A stretch of DNA of 64,000 nucleotides from Bacteroidales bacterium (lineage in GTDB: Bacteria; Bacteroidota; Bacteroidia; Bacteroidales; P3): positions 1 to 64,000 of the forward strand of contig JAEEMK010000108.1 of the NCBI GenBank assembly GCA_016283175.1, written 5' to 3'. Shown here one piece after another: positions 23,091 to 33,424 of the stretch (positions are counted from its first letter, which is position 1; every line of letters begins with the position of its first letter). Made by a program: the position numbers and the translations under genes. A model generated the notes under the pieces. It ran no database searches. It was not told the DNA's origin and saw nothing but the letters and a program-made list of their open reading frames with translations.

Positions 23091-24034
23091 AGCTTAGCCA
23101 GACACTCGGTCACATTCTTTTCTATACGAGCTTCGACATTGGTGCAGTCGTCGGCCTTAACGAATTTCTCACCAGTGATATGCTCATAGAGCTCAATGTA
23201 ACGGTCGGTAATGGAATTGACGATAGCATCGGTCATTTCTGGCACTTTCTGGCCTTCTTTGCCTTGGAAACCATTCTCCATAAGCCACTCACGCACAAAC
23301 TCCTTGCTGAGCTGACGCTGGTGCTCACCTTTGGCTTGACGCTCTTCATAACCGTCAGCATAGAAATAGCGCGACGAATCAGGAGTATGTATTTCATCAA
23401 TAAGATATATTTTGCCGTCCAGCTTTCCAAACTCGTACTTTGTGTCAACAAGGATCAGACCTTTTTGTGCAGCCATTTCGGTACCACGCTGGAAAAGCTG
23501 CAGTGAATACTTCTCAAGCATATCGTAGTCTTCCTTCGACACAAGACCCGTGCGAATAATCTCTTCGCGAGAGATATTCTCGTCGTGACCCTCGTCAGCT
23601 TTTGTAGTAGGCGTGACTATCGGTGTTGGGAACTTCTGGTTTTCAACCATTCCCTCGGGCAAAGTGATGCCACACAGAGTGCGGTTGCCAGCCTTGTATT
23701 CACGCCAGGCAGACCCTGCCAAATATCCACGTACAATCATCTCGACACGGAAACCTTCGCACTTCAGGCCGACAGTGACCATCGGGTCGGGCGTTGCAAG
23801 TTTCCAGTTGGGAACAATGTCCGATGTTGCATCAAGAAATTTGGCAGCTATCTGATTGAGTACCTGACCCTTGAAAGGAATGCCCTTAGGAAGAACAACA
23901 TCAAAAGCCGAGATACGGTCGCTGACGACCATAGCCATATACTTGTCGTCGATATTGTACACATCGCGGACTTTGCCGACGTACAGACTTTTTTGTTTTG
24001 GAAAATGAAAATTTGTTTTTACTATTGCTTGCAT
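23087..24034 (-). CDS. purC: phosphoribosylaminoimidazole-succinocarboxamide synthase
   Basis: [30 protein letters not shown] overlap with next gene. Confidence 0.97.
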   Translation of the reverse strand: MQAIVKTNFHFPKQKSLYVGKVRDVYNIDDKYMAMVVSDRISAFDVVLPKGIPFKGQVLNQIAAKFLDATSDIVPNWKLATPDPMVTVGLKCEGFRVEMIVRGYLAGSAWREYKAGNRTLCGITLPEGMVENQKFPTPIVTPTTKADEGHDENISREEIIRTGLVSKEDYDMLEKYSLQLFQRGTEMAAQKGLILVDTKYEFGKLDGKIYLIDEIHTPDSSRYFYADGYEERQAKGEHQRQLSKEFVREWLMENGFQGKEGQKVPEMTDAIVNSITDRYIELYEHITGEKFVKADDCTNVEARIEKNVTECLAKL

Positions 24035-24088
24035 AATTATATCTATTGTTATTGTAAAATCGTTAGTAGTCTAAATAAAATTCCTCTC

Positions 24089-24640
24089 CTACTCTTCCTC
24101 ATCCAATTTCATTGCAAAGAAAGTGAAATTAACTTTGCCATATGCTCTATGTTGCCAGAAATTGGGGTGATCTTCAAAAGAAATCTCGCGAGGATGCTCA
24201 AGAATAAATATGCCATCATCGTTCAATACATTGCTTTTAAAAATAATATCAGGCAATTTTGGCAAATCCTGTAGCGCATAAGGAGGATCGGCGAAAATAA
24301 TGTCGAACTTCTTATATGCCCGTTTGAGCAAATCGAAAACATCGGCACGCACCACGTGTATGTTGCTGATGTTCATCTGGTGTGTTGCAGATTTTATGTA
24401 CTCTGTGCAGGCATTGTTGATGTCTATGCTGGTGACATCCTTGACACCGCGCGATACAAACTCTATGCTCACAGCACCCGTGCCGGCGAAAAGATCCATT
24501 ACCGAACATTCTTCGTAATCAACGTAATTGTTCAGAATATTGAACAAACTTTCACGCGCCATATCCGTCGTTGGACGGACAGGCAGATTGGAAGGCGGGT
24601 TCAGACGCCTACCGCGTAGTTTTCCGGCAATGATACGCAT
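24089..24640 (-). CDS. rsmD: 16S rRNA (guanine966-N2)-methyltransferase RsmD
   Basis: MRIIAGKLRGRRL, DLFAGTGAVSIE, ADPPYAL. Confidence 0.95.
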   Translation of the reverse strand: MRIIAGKLRGRRLNPPSNLPVRPTTDMARESLFNILNNYVDYEECSVMDLFAGTGAVSIEFVSRGVKDVTSIDINNACTEYIKSATHQMNISNIHVVRADVFDLLKRAYKKFDIIFADPPYALQDLPKLPDIIFKSNVLNDDGIFILEHPREISFEDHPNFWQHRAYGKVNFTFFAMKLDEEE

Positions 24641-24644
24641 AGCT

Positions 24645-25472
24645 TCACGACAAGATTAAGGCGTAACGGAAGGTGTGAATATGCTGCATTTCAGGCACCG
24701 TTAGCGTCAGCTGACGACCAGTATAGAGAGCAACATTGGGAAAATACTCGCGCAAACGAGCAAAACGCTCACGGTCAACATCACCGCATACTGCAACCAT
24801 CAAATGTGCATCATCGAGATGAAACTGTTTTGCGAGATTCAGCGAGTGATATATCGTCTCGTCAAGGTTTACACAGTCAAATGTGTTGGATATTTGAAGT
24901 TTTTTATTGCAAAAAACAGCAAAATCCGATGCGCCTTTACGCATATTAACCAAAAGCACCGACTTCATATCGCTGCTTTCCAACATCGTAGCATTGACAA
25001 GCTTGCTATGCTGACAACGTATTTTGATGCCAGGCACCGCAATTTTAAACGCCGAAACAGGATTATTATCAGCACTGAAAACCATATGAGCCTTGATAGC
25101 GTCATTATAGTCCACATAGATGCCATAACCCATAGGCACTTTGCAGAGAGCCTCAAGATAGCTTCTCTGGCGGCTGTCGTCGTAAAGATGCTGCGGCACC
25201 CACACAAACTGGCGGCTGACAGTCACCAGCTCGGCTTCTTTCAGTCCGTATGTGTGGATATGCATTTCCGCAAGTGCAGCCTTGAGGTCTGCCAAAAGCT
25301 CTGCCATTGGGGCCGAGAGCTTGCATTCCACTTCGCCCATTGCAAGCAGTTCGTCAAAGACGTCTGTCACTGAAAAAGAAAATCCATTTGACGAAAGGCA
25401 AATGGATAATCTTTTTTCATACGAGACAACTTCTTTGTCTGATGCGATAAAAGAGTTGATCTTATATGACAT
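24645..25472 (-). CDS. DUF3822 family protein
   Basis: Position next to rsmD and overall sequence character. Confidence 0.75.
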   Translation of the reverse strand: MSYKINSFIASDKEVVSYEKRLSICLSSNGFSFSVTDVFDELLAMGEVECKLSAPMAELLADLKAALAEMHIHTYGLKEAELVTVSRQFVWVPQHLYDDSRQRSYLEALCKVPMGYGIYVDYNDAIKAHMVFSADNNPVSAFKIAVPGIKIRCQHSKLVNATMLESSDMKSVLLVNMRKGASDFAVFCNKKLQISNTFDCVNLDETIYHSLNLAKQFHLDDAHLMVAVCGDVDRERFARLREYFPNVALYTGRQLTLTVPEMQHIHTFRYALILS

Positions 25473-25483
25473 AGATTTGTTTT

Positions 25484-26209
25484 TTATTCAAAATTACCTT
25501 CCGTAACCGGAGCGGTGATATCACCGACTTTCCAGCCAAGGAATTTATTCTTGTCTTTCAGTTCGGCTTTCTTGTTGATAAGCCACTGGGCATCGCTACC
25601 AGTGAACAGCTCAACAAATTTGTGGAAACCTCCCTTTTGATCACTATTAACATAATCTGCGAAAAGTTCGTCAAGGGTTACGTATGCCTCAAAAGTAGGA
25701 AGTTTGTCACCAGCACCCGAAAGCGAAGCAGCAACCGAGTCAGCCTTAATGGTGAACTTTGTCTGTTTGTGCGTATAGGGCACATATACGATATCTGCCA
25801 ATTGTTCGTCGGTCAAGGTCAACTTGCCGTCCTCACGCAATTTATCCAGAGGCACAACATAAGCCTCTTTTTGGACAATCCAGCCTTTGCGGATAGCCTC
25901 CAACTCTGGCATATCGTAAACCGAGTCTGGTGCGTTTTCGGCTTTTTCTTTCTTCATCACACGCTGTTCCTGCTTATGGAGGTTAATGAGAAGGGTGTCG
26001 AAGTCGCCACAATAGGTACCATAGGCCTGCTTGTGTGCCTCTTCAAGGGTACGGATGACTTTCAGTTTTTCACCGCAAGCATCACGACGAGTGAAAAACT
26101 CCGTTTCACGTTGCTGCGGACGGTCCACACAGAGGAAAATCATAACTGCGAGAAACACGATCAAAAGACCGAGTACGCTTTTAAGGATAATAGATCCAGT
26201 CTTGCTCAT
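25484..26209 (-). CDS. hypothetical single-pass membrane protein
   Basis: N-terminal TM helix then charged soluble region. Confidence 0.75.
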   Translation of the reverse strand: MSKTGSIILKSVLGLLIVFLAVMIFLCVDRPQQRETEFFTRRDACGEKLKVIRTLEEAHKQAYGTYCGDFDTLLINLHKQEQRVMKKEKAENAPDSVYDMPELEAIRKGWIVQKEAYVVPLDKLREDGKLTLTDEQLADIVYVPYTHKQTKFTIKADSVAASLSGAGDKLPTFEAYVTLDELFADYVNSDQKGGFHKFVELFTGSDAQWLINKKAELKDKNKFLGWKVGDITAPVTEGNFE

Positions 26210-26251
26210 TTTATTAATATTTTATTAGTTTTTATTCACTATTTGAGTTTG

Positions 26252-26259
26252 CAAATATA
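26252..26259 (-). promoter_or_regulatory. -7 box TATATTTG for the 25.5-26.2 kb gene
   Basis: TAnnTTTG on minus strand about 45 bp before start. Confidence 0.55.
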
Positions 26260-26409
26260 CGAAGTTTTATCAAAATAATGTATATGATAAAAGAAAAAAA
26301 ATGGCCCGCTGTCACAAAAAATTAATTGACAAATTTTTACACTTAACAAAATAATGTTGCCACATCAAAAACCACCACTACGAACAACCGTTTTTTTTAG
26401 TTCCATCAC

Positions 26410-27834
26410 TCAACTTTCAACCTTTGTCAGTTTACTTTGTTCAAGGTGATGCAGTGTCACCTTACAGTCAAAATTATCGTGTATGTAGCGCGCTATCTGT
26501 TCAGCACAGTACACAGACCGGTGACGTCCTCCTGTGCATCCAAAATTAACCATCAATCTCGTATAACCTTTTTGGATATAGCTCTTTACCGACTCGCCCA
26601 CAACTCCTCGAACATAGCCGAGATAGGTTTCCGTCTCCGGATGCTTTTCAAAAAAGTCTATAACTGCCTTGTCGCGTCCATTCAATAGCCTGTATTCTTC
26701 ATACAATCCAGGATTAGGCAACGCACGGCAGTCAAATACATAGCCTCCGCCATTTCCACTCTTGTCGAAGGGTATGCCATTACGGTACGAGAAGCTGAAA
26801 ACACTGACAATCAACTTGTCGTCGTTGTTAGAATAGTCTGACATCTCGGCAATAGACTTCCATACCGACTTCAGATGCGGTATCTCGACAGGCAAGTCAA
26901 CGCTTTCCAAGATTTTGCGCAAATTCTTGACTGCAAAAGGTATGCTTTTTACAAAATACTCCTTTTTCTCAATCACACCTCTGTATCCATATGCCCCCAT
27001 AGCCTGCATCATTCGCACAAGAACATAGCCGTAGAAACGGCCTCGGAACGCTTTGGCATCAAAGGGATGGCCGGCAACTATCCGCTCCGACCGACGCAAT
27101 ATATAATAGTCCAGCAATTCCTGACGCATATCGTCGGGAACATCCGACTTCGAACTGTACAACAACGATGCAAGGTCATATTGTGCTGCACCTTTTCTGG
27201 CACCCTGGAAGTCAATAAAATACAATTTCCCTTCATCAATCATTATGTTCCTTGCCTGGAAATCGCGATGCATAAAGTAATCACAGTCGCCGTCAAGCAA
27301 ATAAGCAATAAACGTCTGAAAGTCACTTTCCAGCTTTTGCTCGTCAAACGGAATATGGAACAGCCTCAAGAAATAGTATTTGAAATAGTTCAAATCCCAT
27401 TGTATGGCCTGTCTGTCAAAACAGGGGCGCGGATAAGCACAGCTGAAGTCGATGTCGCTGCAGCGTATCTGGATTTCAATAAGATTGTCAATCACGTCTT
27501 TGTACAGGGTGCGCATCTGTTCCGTGATGTCTATCCCGTTGGTCTTGCGCGACGTCAGGAAAGTGTATAACGTTACATTGCCCAAGTCTTGCTGCAGATA
27601 AACAGTACGGTCTTCGCTGACAGCATAGATCTCAGGAACATTCACGCCACGTTTGCGCATCTCGGATGCAAAATAGAAAAAAGCTTCATTTTCGCGAATA
27701 TCGGTATTCCTGGCAGCGATACAGTGTTTTGTTTCGCCTTCCAGTCTGTAATAAAGCCTGTTCGAGCCATTGGCAGTAAGCTGAATCTTATTGACACAAG
27801 GTTCTCCTGCCCAACATTTAAACAGTTCTTCCAT
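26410..27834 (-). CDS. aminoglycoside-phosphotransferase-type sugar kinase (AmgK-like) fused to RapZ C-terminal domain
   Basis: HRDFQARNIMI...FIDFQGARKG kinase motifs; SFSYRNGIP...FDCRALPNPG...NFGCTGGRHRSVY RapZ-type C-terminus. Confidence 0.92.
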   Translation of the reverse strand: MEELFKCWAGEPCVNKIQLTANGSNRLYYRLEGETKHCIAARNTDIRENEAFFYFASEMRKRGVNVPEIYAVSEDRTVYLQQDLGNVTLYTFLTSRKTNGIDITEQMRTLYKDVIDNLIEIQIRCSDIDFSCAYPRPCFDRQAIQWDLNYFKYYFLRLFHIPFDEQKLESDFQTFIAYLLDGDCDYFMHRDFQARNIMIDEGKLYFIDFQGARKGAAQYDLASLLYSSKSDVPDDMRQELLDYYILRRSERIVAGHPFDAKAFRGRFYGYVLVRMMQAMGAYGYRGVIEKKEYFVKSIPFAVKNLRKILESVDLPVEIPHLKSVWKSIAEMSDYSNNDDKLIVSVFSFSYRNGIPFDKSGNGGGYVFDCRALPNPGLYEEYRLLNGRDKAVIDFFEKHPETETYLGYVRGVVGESVKSYIQKGYTRLMVNFGCTGGRHRSVYCAEQIARYIHDNFDCKVTLHHLEQSKLTKVES

Positions 27835-27885
27835 CGAAAAGAAATGTAGTTAATAATAGTTTATAAAAATTGCCGCAGCGTCCAG

Positions 27886-28095
27886 TCATTTTGTTCCAAT
27901 CACAAGCCTCGCTATCGCCACAACAAGTCCTATCACCGACATCAGTATTGTGAATATAGGGAACGACAACATCATCTTACGATCCAAAGCTACACCACCC
28001 CACACCGCAGCACCAATGATAACGGCCATCTCGATGCCCAGAGTCGAATAGCGGATCCAGTTCTTGTCGTCTTTGCCCAAACCTTTCACAATCAC
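27886..28095 (-). CDS. AtpZ/AtpI family protein
   Basis: Two TM helices, GIEMAVIIGAAVWGGVALDR. Confidence 0.7.
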   Translation of the reverse strand: MIVKGLGKDDKNWIRYSTLGIEMAVIIGAAVWGGVALDRKMMLSFPIFTILMSVIGLVVAIARLVIGTK

Positions 28096-28481
28096 TTCTC
28101 TTCAGCCTGTTCTTCGGCACGCATCTCGTTTTCCTTGCGCACCTCGTCGAGCATACGGCACGAACCAGAGAATGTGGCACCGGGCTCGATGCTCAAGCGG
28201 TTGATGAGTATGTCACCCTTCACATTGGCAGTACTGTTGAGCGACAGCAGCTCTTTGACCGAGATGTTGCCATCGACACGGCCTATGATGTTGGCATTCT
28301 GGCACACTACGTTGCCCTTTATGAAGCCCGACTCCCCGACAACAAGCTTGCCGTTGAGTGTTATGTTCCCTTCCAGCATACCGTCCAAGCGGAAATCGCC
28401 TACAGCGCTGATAGCGCCCTTGATTGTTGTGCCTTTGGCAATGGTGTTAATTGAACTTTCCATTTCTGCAAATTTAGCCAT
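28092..28481 (-). CDS. bactofilin (polymer-forming cytoskeletal protein)
   Basis: TTIKGAISAVGDFRLDGMLEGNI...GNVVCQNANIIGRVDGNI; ATGA overlap with AtpZ-like gene. Confidence 0.93.
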   Translation of the reverse strand: MAKFAEMESSINTIAKGTTIKGAISAVGDFRLDGMLEGNITLNGKLVVGESGFIKGNVVCQNANIIGRVDGNISVKELLSLNSTANVKGDILINRLSIEPGATFSGSCRMLDEVRKENEMRAEEQAEEK

Positions 28482-28525
28482 TTATTTGTATTTTAAACAA
28501 TTTCTTGATTCCTTTATATATGGAA

Positions 28526-31279
28526 TTATTTGTAGTAGTATTCGTAAAACTTCCTGTACGCGTCAATGTTCTTCTGATTGTAGAATGTGTTGTAGTTCTG
28601 CGTCGAGATACTGAACACTATATAGTCCTTGGGGTCATATTTCGACAGCGGGCCGCCATCCAGCAGCAAATGCGTCCTATAGTCCTCGGCCTCTTGAGCA
28701 TTCTTGAAACGATGCACCGTCAACATCTGTACCGTGTCGGTAAACAGCAGAGGACTTGCACGGTAGCCACTGTTGGAATAGTTCTGCATATTGAAGTCGG
28801 CTATGGCATACTGCAACTGTGTGGCAACAATTTTCTTGTCGTTGATAAGCACAGCCACATAGTGCTGCATATTCTCCTTGTATCGGTACATAAGGCTTTC
28901 GGTGGGCAGCTCTTCCTTGTCGCCTTTCCCTGACTCGATGTTACTTGTGGCAACAACATCGCGGACATTCTCCTTGTAGCGCTTCTTGCCTTTCTCCTCG
29001 TCGTCGCTCGATATATTTTCCGACGACATAAAAAAGCCTGTACGCAGATACGACAGCTGTTCCTTGGCAAGTTCCACAATACGGCTGGTGTCGGCATAGT
29101 CGGCAATAATAGACTCAAATGTTGCCGTTGCTGTGCTTGTGTCCCCCGTCTGGGCCGAAGCAAGACCCTTCCAATATTTGAACTTACCCATCAGCGGCTG
29201 CTCGTTGTAAAGGGTCAATGCCTCGTCAACGTGTGCCACAACGTCTCTGTAACGCTTGCGGCGATACAGGTTGTATACCGTGGCATACTCGTTTTGCGCC
29301 ACCTCGGAACGGCGGATGATTTCAAGGTAATACTCGTCGTCGCGTATCATATTGGCATAGTCACAGTCGGGAAAACCCATCAGCACCATATCCTTGTAAT
29401 AGTTGGCCTGCGGGGTATTGCCCTGTTTGCTGTATATGCGCCAAAGCTGATAGAAGGCCTGCACAATCTCGTCCGAAGCCGGATAGTCTTTTGTCAGGCG
29501 CAGATAGCACTCCAGCGCCCGTTCAGTGTTCTCGATGCCGTCGTAGTATATGTATCCGGCATTCAGCAGACAACGTGCAATCTCCAGATGCATTGTATCG
29601 CGTTGACCCTGCGTCTTGGGCAGATCCTTGAGATAGTATGCCACATTATGCGGATCGTCAGGATTGTCCCTGGGCGATGTGACAGCTGTGCTGTCCGATG
29701 CCGTGCTGTCCGTGTCCGAGTCGTAATCGTCGCTTGGAGAATCCATTCCCGGAATCATCGACCCCATAGCGAAACTGTTGCGGTTCGACATAAACCAATA
29801 GTCATCGAGGACGCGCACACCCCAACGCTGACGGAAAGTCTGCTTGCCCTTGCTTACGGTGTTATGGTTATAGAAATACCAGTCACCCTGCAACGTGTTC
29901 TGCTGTGCCAGGGCTTCCTGATTCAGCTCGGCAATCATCTGGCGCTCGGCTTCCTCTTTCTCGCGCTGTCTCAAGTCGGCAATTTTCTGCTCTATCAGTT
30001 TCGTCCTTTTGCCGGGATCCATATCAGCCCACAGCAGCAGACTGTCGTTGCGATAAATGGCACGGGTGTTCTCCACCAAGGCCGTCAGGGTGTTGTATCG
30101 CGATCTTATCTCGTCATAATGCGGATATCCGGGTTTGATGATGTGCATCGCCGTATCGTAGTAATACTGCGCCTCGTCGTAATTCTCATAAAGTTCATAC
30201 AACACATCTGCCAGACGCAATGCCGATTTGGCTTTCTGCGATGGGTTGCCGGCGGCAGCGGCTACCGACTCCTTGTAGCTGTCGCAGGCCTTCTTGGCAT
30301 CCTTCATACCCAGATACATCTCGCCTTTGGCATAGTATATCTGGTCTTTGAACTCTTCGTTCTTCTTGTCCTTCAGCATCTTGTCAAGGCTGCGCTCCAC
30401 CTCGGCCAAGTTGGTACGCTCCTCGTTGGCACACGAGGCGATGTTTATCCTTGCATTGAACTCCATCACATAGTCTGGGCGGCATTTCAGAACCTTTTCA
30501 TAATACTTTGATGCCGTGGGGCGCTTCTCAAGTTTTTGGTATATCTGCGCCATAATGAAATACAGACGCGCCCTGGTTTGATGGTCTGTTGTCTCGTCCA
30601 GGGCAAGACGAATGTACTGCACCGCCTTCTTGTATTTTTCTTGCGGCAGCACAGCCTCAATCATCGCCATATACAGTTTGTCGGCCAGCTTGGGCGAAAA
30701 ATTGTTCTTGCTCTGCTCATTCACCAACAAATCCAATGCCGACTCGGCGTCGGCGTACTGCATCTCCTGACTCATACAGCGTGCCAGCAGTATGCGTGCC
30801 TCGTCGGCCTCCGTCGAGCCGTTGTACTGCGACACTATCAGACGGCACGTGTTGGCCGTGGCTGCATAGTCCTGCTTGTAGAATGTGGCATAGGCTGTCA
30901 GCAGATAGCAGTTCTTGACATACTTCACATATTCCCTGCCCTGCACATAGATACTATGCTTTTTGATACCCTTTATGCCCTTCTCTATCGCCTTGTCCAT
31001 ATTGGGATATATACCCATTGCCTGCTCCTTGCTGCCTATCTGGTAGACCGGCAGAATCTGGGTATAATCGTCCTTGAAAGTCTTGTTTAGCTTTTTCAAG
31101 CCCTCGCGATAGCTGTCATTGCCGTTCCACCACACATTGTAGTGGCACGTGGTGTTGTGGTACGTGATGTTGGCCCACTTGGCCTTCTGTGTCGAGCAGC
31201 CAACGAAAAGCAGCACCGCCAGCGCTGCCAAAACAAACATTCTATTTACGTACCGCATCAACATAACAACAACCGACAA
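28526..31279 (-). CDS. TPR lipoprotein resembling T9SS component PorW/SprE
   Basis: lipobox LLFVGC; KAKWANITYHNTTCHYNVWWNGNDSYREG; many TPRs. Confidence 0.85.
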   Translation of the reverse strand: MSVVVMLMRYVNRMFVLAALAVLLFVGCSTQKAKWANITYHNTTCHYNVWWNGNDSYREGLKKLNKTFKDDYTQILPVYQIGSKEQAMGIYPNMDKAIEKGIKGIKKHSIYVQGREYVKYVKNCYLLTAYATFYKQDYAATANTCRLIVSQYNGSTEADEARILLARCMSQEMQYADAESALDLLVNEQSKNNFSPKLADKLYMAMIEAVLPQEKYKKAVQYIRLALDETTDHQTRARLYFIMAQIYQKLEKRPTASKYYEKVLKCRPDYVMEFNARINIASCANEERTNLAEVERSLDKMLKDKKNEEFKDQIYYAKGEMYLGMKDAKKACDSYKESVAAAAGNPSQKAKSALRLADVLYELYENYDEAQYYYDTAMHIIKPGYPHYDEIRSRYNTLTALVENTRAIYRNDSLLLWADMDPGKRTKLIEQKIADLRQREKEEAERQMIAELNQEALAQQNTLQGDWYFYNHNTVSKGKQTFRQRWGVRVLDDYWFMSNRNSFAMGSMIPGMDSPSDDYDSDTDSTASDSTAVTSPRDNPDDPHNVAYYLKDLPKTQGQRDTMHLEIARCLLNAGYIYYDGIENTERALECYLRLTKDYPASDEIVQAFYQLWRIYSKQGNTPQANYYKDMVLMGFPDCDYANMIRDDEYYLEIIRRSEVAQNEYATVYNLYRRKRYRDVVAHVDEALTLYNEQPLMGKFKYWKGLASAQTGDTSTATATFESIIADYADTSRIVELAKEQLSYLRTGFFMSSENISSDDEEKGKKRYKENVRDVVATSNIESGKGDKEELPTESLMYRYKENMQHYVAVLINDKKIVATQLQYAIADFNMQNYSNSGYRASPLLFTDTVQMLTVHRFKNAQEAEDYRTHLLLDGGPLSKYDPKDYIVFSISTQNYNTFYNQKNIDAYRKFYEYYYK

Positions 31280-31285
31280 TCATCC

Positions 31286-32386
31286 TCAAACATTAAACCT
31301 GAAATGCATAATGTCGCCGTCCTGCACCACATAGTCCTTGCCCTCCACGGCAATCTTGCCGGCCTCGCGGCATTTGGCCTCGCTGCCCAGAGCCACATAG
31401 TCGTCATACTTTATCACCTCGGCACGGATAAATCCGCGTTCAAAGTCACTGTGTATGATGCCCGCCGTCTGCGGAGCCTTCATACCCTTCTTGAACGTCC
31501 ACGCACGGCACTCCTTCGGACCCGCCGTGAGGAACGTCTGCAGGTTCAACAACTTGTAAGCCGCCTTGATCAAACGGTTCACGCCCGACTCCTTCAGACC
31601 CAAGTCCTCAAGAAACATCTGCTTCTCCTCGTAGGTCTCAAGCTCGGCGATGTCGGCCTCTATGCCGGCACCTATCACCAACACTTCGGCCTGCTCATCC
31701 TTCACAGCCTCGCGCACCATATCCACATACTTGTTGCCATTCACCACCGAAGCCTCGTCGACGTTGCACACATACAGTATCGGCTTGGCAGTCAGCAGCA
31801 TCAAATCCTTGGCGGCATCCTGCTGGCTCTCCTCCAGCGGCACCGTCCTCGCGCTGCGGCCCGCCAACAGAGCCTCCTTGTAAAGGTTCATCACCTCAAC
31901 CAACTTCTTCGCTTTCGCGTCGCCGCCGGCTTTGGCCTTCTTCTCCTCCTTGGGCAGGCGGTTCTCAATGGTTTCGAGGTCTTTGAACTGCAATTCCAGG
32001 TCAATGGTCATCTTGTCCCTCACAGGATCCACCGAGCCGTCGACGTGCGTCACATTGTCGTCGTCAAAGCAGCGCAGCACGTGGATTATGGCGTCCGTAG
32101 TGCGTATGTCGCCCAAAAACTTGTTGCCCAAGCCCTCGCCTTTCGACGCGCCCTTCACCAGGCCTGCTATGTCCACAATCTCCACCGTGGCAGGCACCAC
32201 GCTGGCGGGACGCTCAATCTCGACCAGCTTCGCCAAACGCTCGTCGGGAACAGTAATTACACCCACATTGGGCTCGATAGTGCAGAAAGGAAAGTTCGCT
32301 GCCTGGGCCTTGGCGTTGCTCAAACAGTTGAAAAGTGTTGATTTGCCCACATTCGGCAAACCCACTATACCACATTGCAGAGACAT
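31286..32386 (-). CDS. ychF: redox-regulated ATPase YchF
   Basis: [21 protein letters not shown]-terminal TGS domain. Confidence 0.97.
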   Translation of the reverse strand: MSLQCGIVGLPNVGKSTLFNCLSNAKAQAANFPFCTIEPNVGVITVPDERLAKLVEIERPASVVPATVEIVDIAGLVKGASKGEGLGNKFLGDIRTTDAIIHVLRCFDDDNVTHVDGSVDPVRDKMTIDLELQFKDLETIENRLPKEEKKAKAGGDAKAKKLVEVMNLYKEALLAGRSARTVPLEESQQDAAKDLMLLTAKPILYVCNVDEASVVNGNKYVDMVREAVKDEQAEVLVIGAGIEADIAELETYEEKQMFLEDLGLKESGVNRLIKAAYKLLNLQTFLTAGPKECRAWTFKKGMKAPQTAGIIHSDFERGFIRAEVIKYDDYVALGSEAKCREAGKIAVEGKDYVVQDGDIMHFRFNV

Positions 32387-32699
32387 ATATATCAGTTACT
32401 TATTATGTGTATTATCATTATTAAACAATATTCATAACACACAACCTTCGAAAATATTGTGTCAGCAGCATAAAAAATATCACCTCCGCACCACAATGCT
32501 GCTTCCGAATGCAAACCAGGCAGAGTCGCCCAGCCGTTATTTCAGGCATTCGTGTGTGTCACCCGGCGCACCAATTTCCGCGAAGTAGCACCCATTATCG
32601 TAAAAACCTGACAACAAAGCTTTTATATCAATCATCTTTTCACATTGACTCACAAGGTTCATTAAGGTACAAAAACGCTGTTTCCAGTATACATTCCCT

Positions 32700-32798
32700 G
32701 GCATATGTACAGTATATGTACAGTACTTGTACAGTATATGTACGCTTTGGAAGCGTACATATACTGTACATATACTGTACAAGTACTGTACAAATGCC
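32700..32798. repeat. long palindrome family, copy 3 (imperfect arms)
   Basis: GGCATATGTACAGTATATGTACAGTACTTGTACAGTATATGTACGCTT-TGG-AAGCGTACATATACTGTACATATACTGTACAAGTACTGTACAAATGCC. Confidence 0.97.
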
Positions 32799-32981
32799 CT
32801 TGCGGGTATACGCTATGCACCCTTTTTGCACCCTAAAATACACCGTGAAACACCAACATCTGCAATATGTTGATTTTTAGCCAAAAGCCCCAAAAGCTGC
32901 CTTGCTGGTACGATTAGTTGTTTTGATGATGAGAGATTTTGTTTTGATTTGATGATGAACCTCACCCTAGTCGCTATTATG

Positions 32982-33188
32982 GTGCGACACACCCCCCGCT
33001 TCGCGTACCCCTCTCCGAGAGGGGATGGCGCGGTGCGACACACTCTATCTTCTATTTTTCATCTTGTAGTTATTGTTGTTGTCAAGGTGATGCGGCAGCC
33101 CATCCCCTCTCGGAGATGTGAAGGGACTGCCGGTGGCCGTCCCGATAGCGAAGCGGAGAACAAAAACGTAGGCCGGGGTGTGTCGCAC
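32982..33188. repeat. nested inverted-repeat (MITE-like) element
   Basis: Terminal GTGCGACACACCCC (32982) / GGGGTGTGTCGCAC (33175); internal CTCCGAGAGGGGATGG / CCATCCCCTCTCGGAG. Confidence 0.7.
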
Positions 33189-33273
33189 TGCGTAGCCAAA
33201 TGTAGTCACCCACCGCACTGCGTAGCCAAAAATAGTCATCCGTCGCACTGCGTAGCCCAACCGTAGTTATTTA
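33184..33273. repeat. 30-bp tandem repeat, 3 copies
   Basis: CGCACTGCGTAGCC(A/C)A... starts at 33184, 33214, 33244 exactly 30 bp apart. Confidence 0.93.
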
Positions 33274-33366
33274 ATCGTCGTCAAAAACAACAGGAACCCC
33301 ACGAAATGCCTTTTTTTTTATGAAAAATTTCCGGGTAATTCGTGGCAATTCCTATTCGCAAAGATC

Positions 33367-33385
33367 TGCAGGCGTTTCGCCTGCA
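33367..33385. repeat. TGCAGGCG-TTT-CGCCTGCA hairpin repeat
   Basis: 8-bp perfect stem, 3-nt loop. Confidence 0.75.
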
Positions 33386-33424
33386 AAAAAGTCTGTTATT
33401 CGTTTATTAACCTTCTGTTTTGTA

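Noticed and set aside
32537-32635. 32-aa minus-strand peptide MIDIKALLSGFYDNGCYFAEIGAPGDTHECLK
   Set aside because: No coupling, promoter or conservation evidence visible; cannot be supported.
33184-33273. 30-bp repeat considered as a CRISPR array
   Set aside because: Only three head-to-tail units with no unique spacers and no cas genes; it is a simple tandem repeat.
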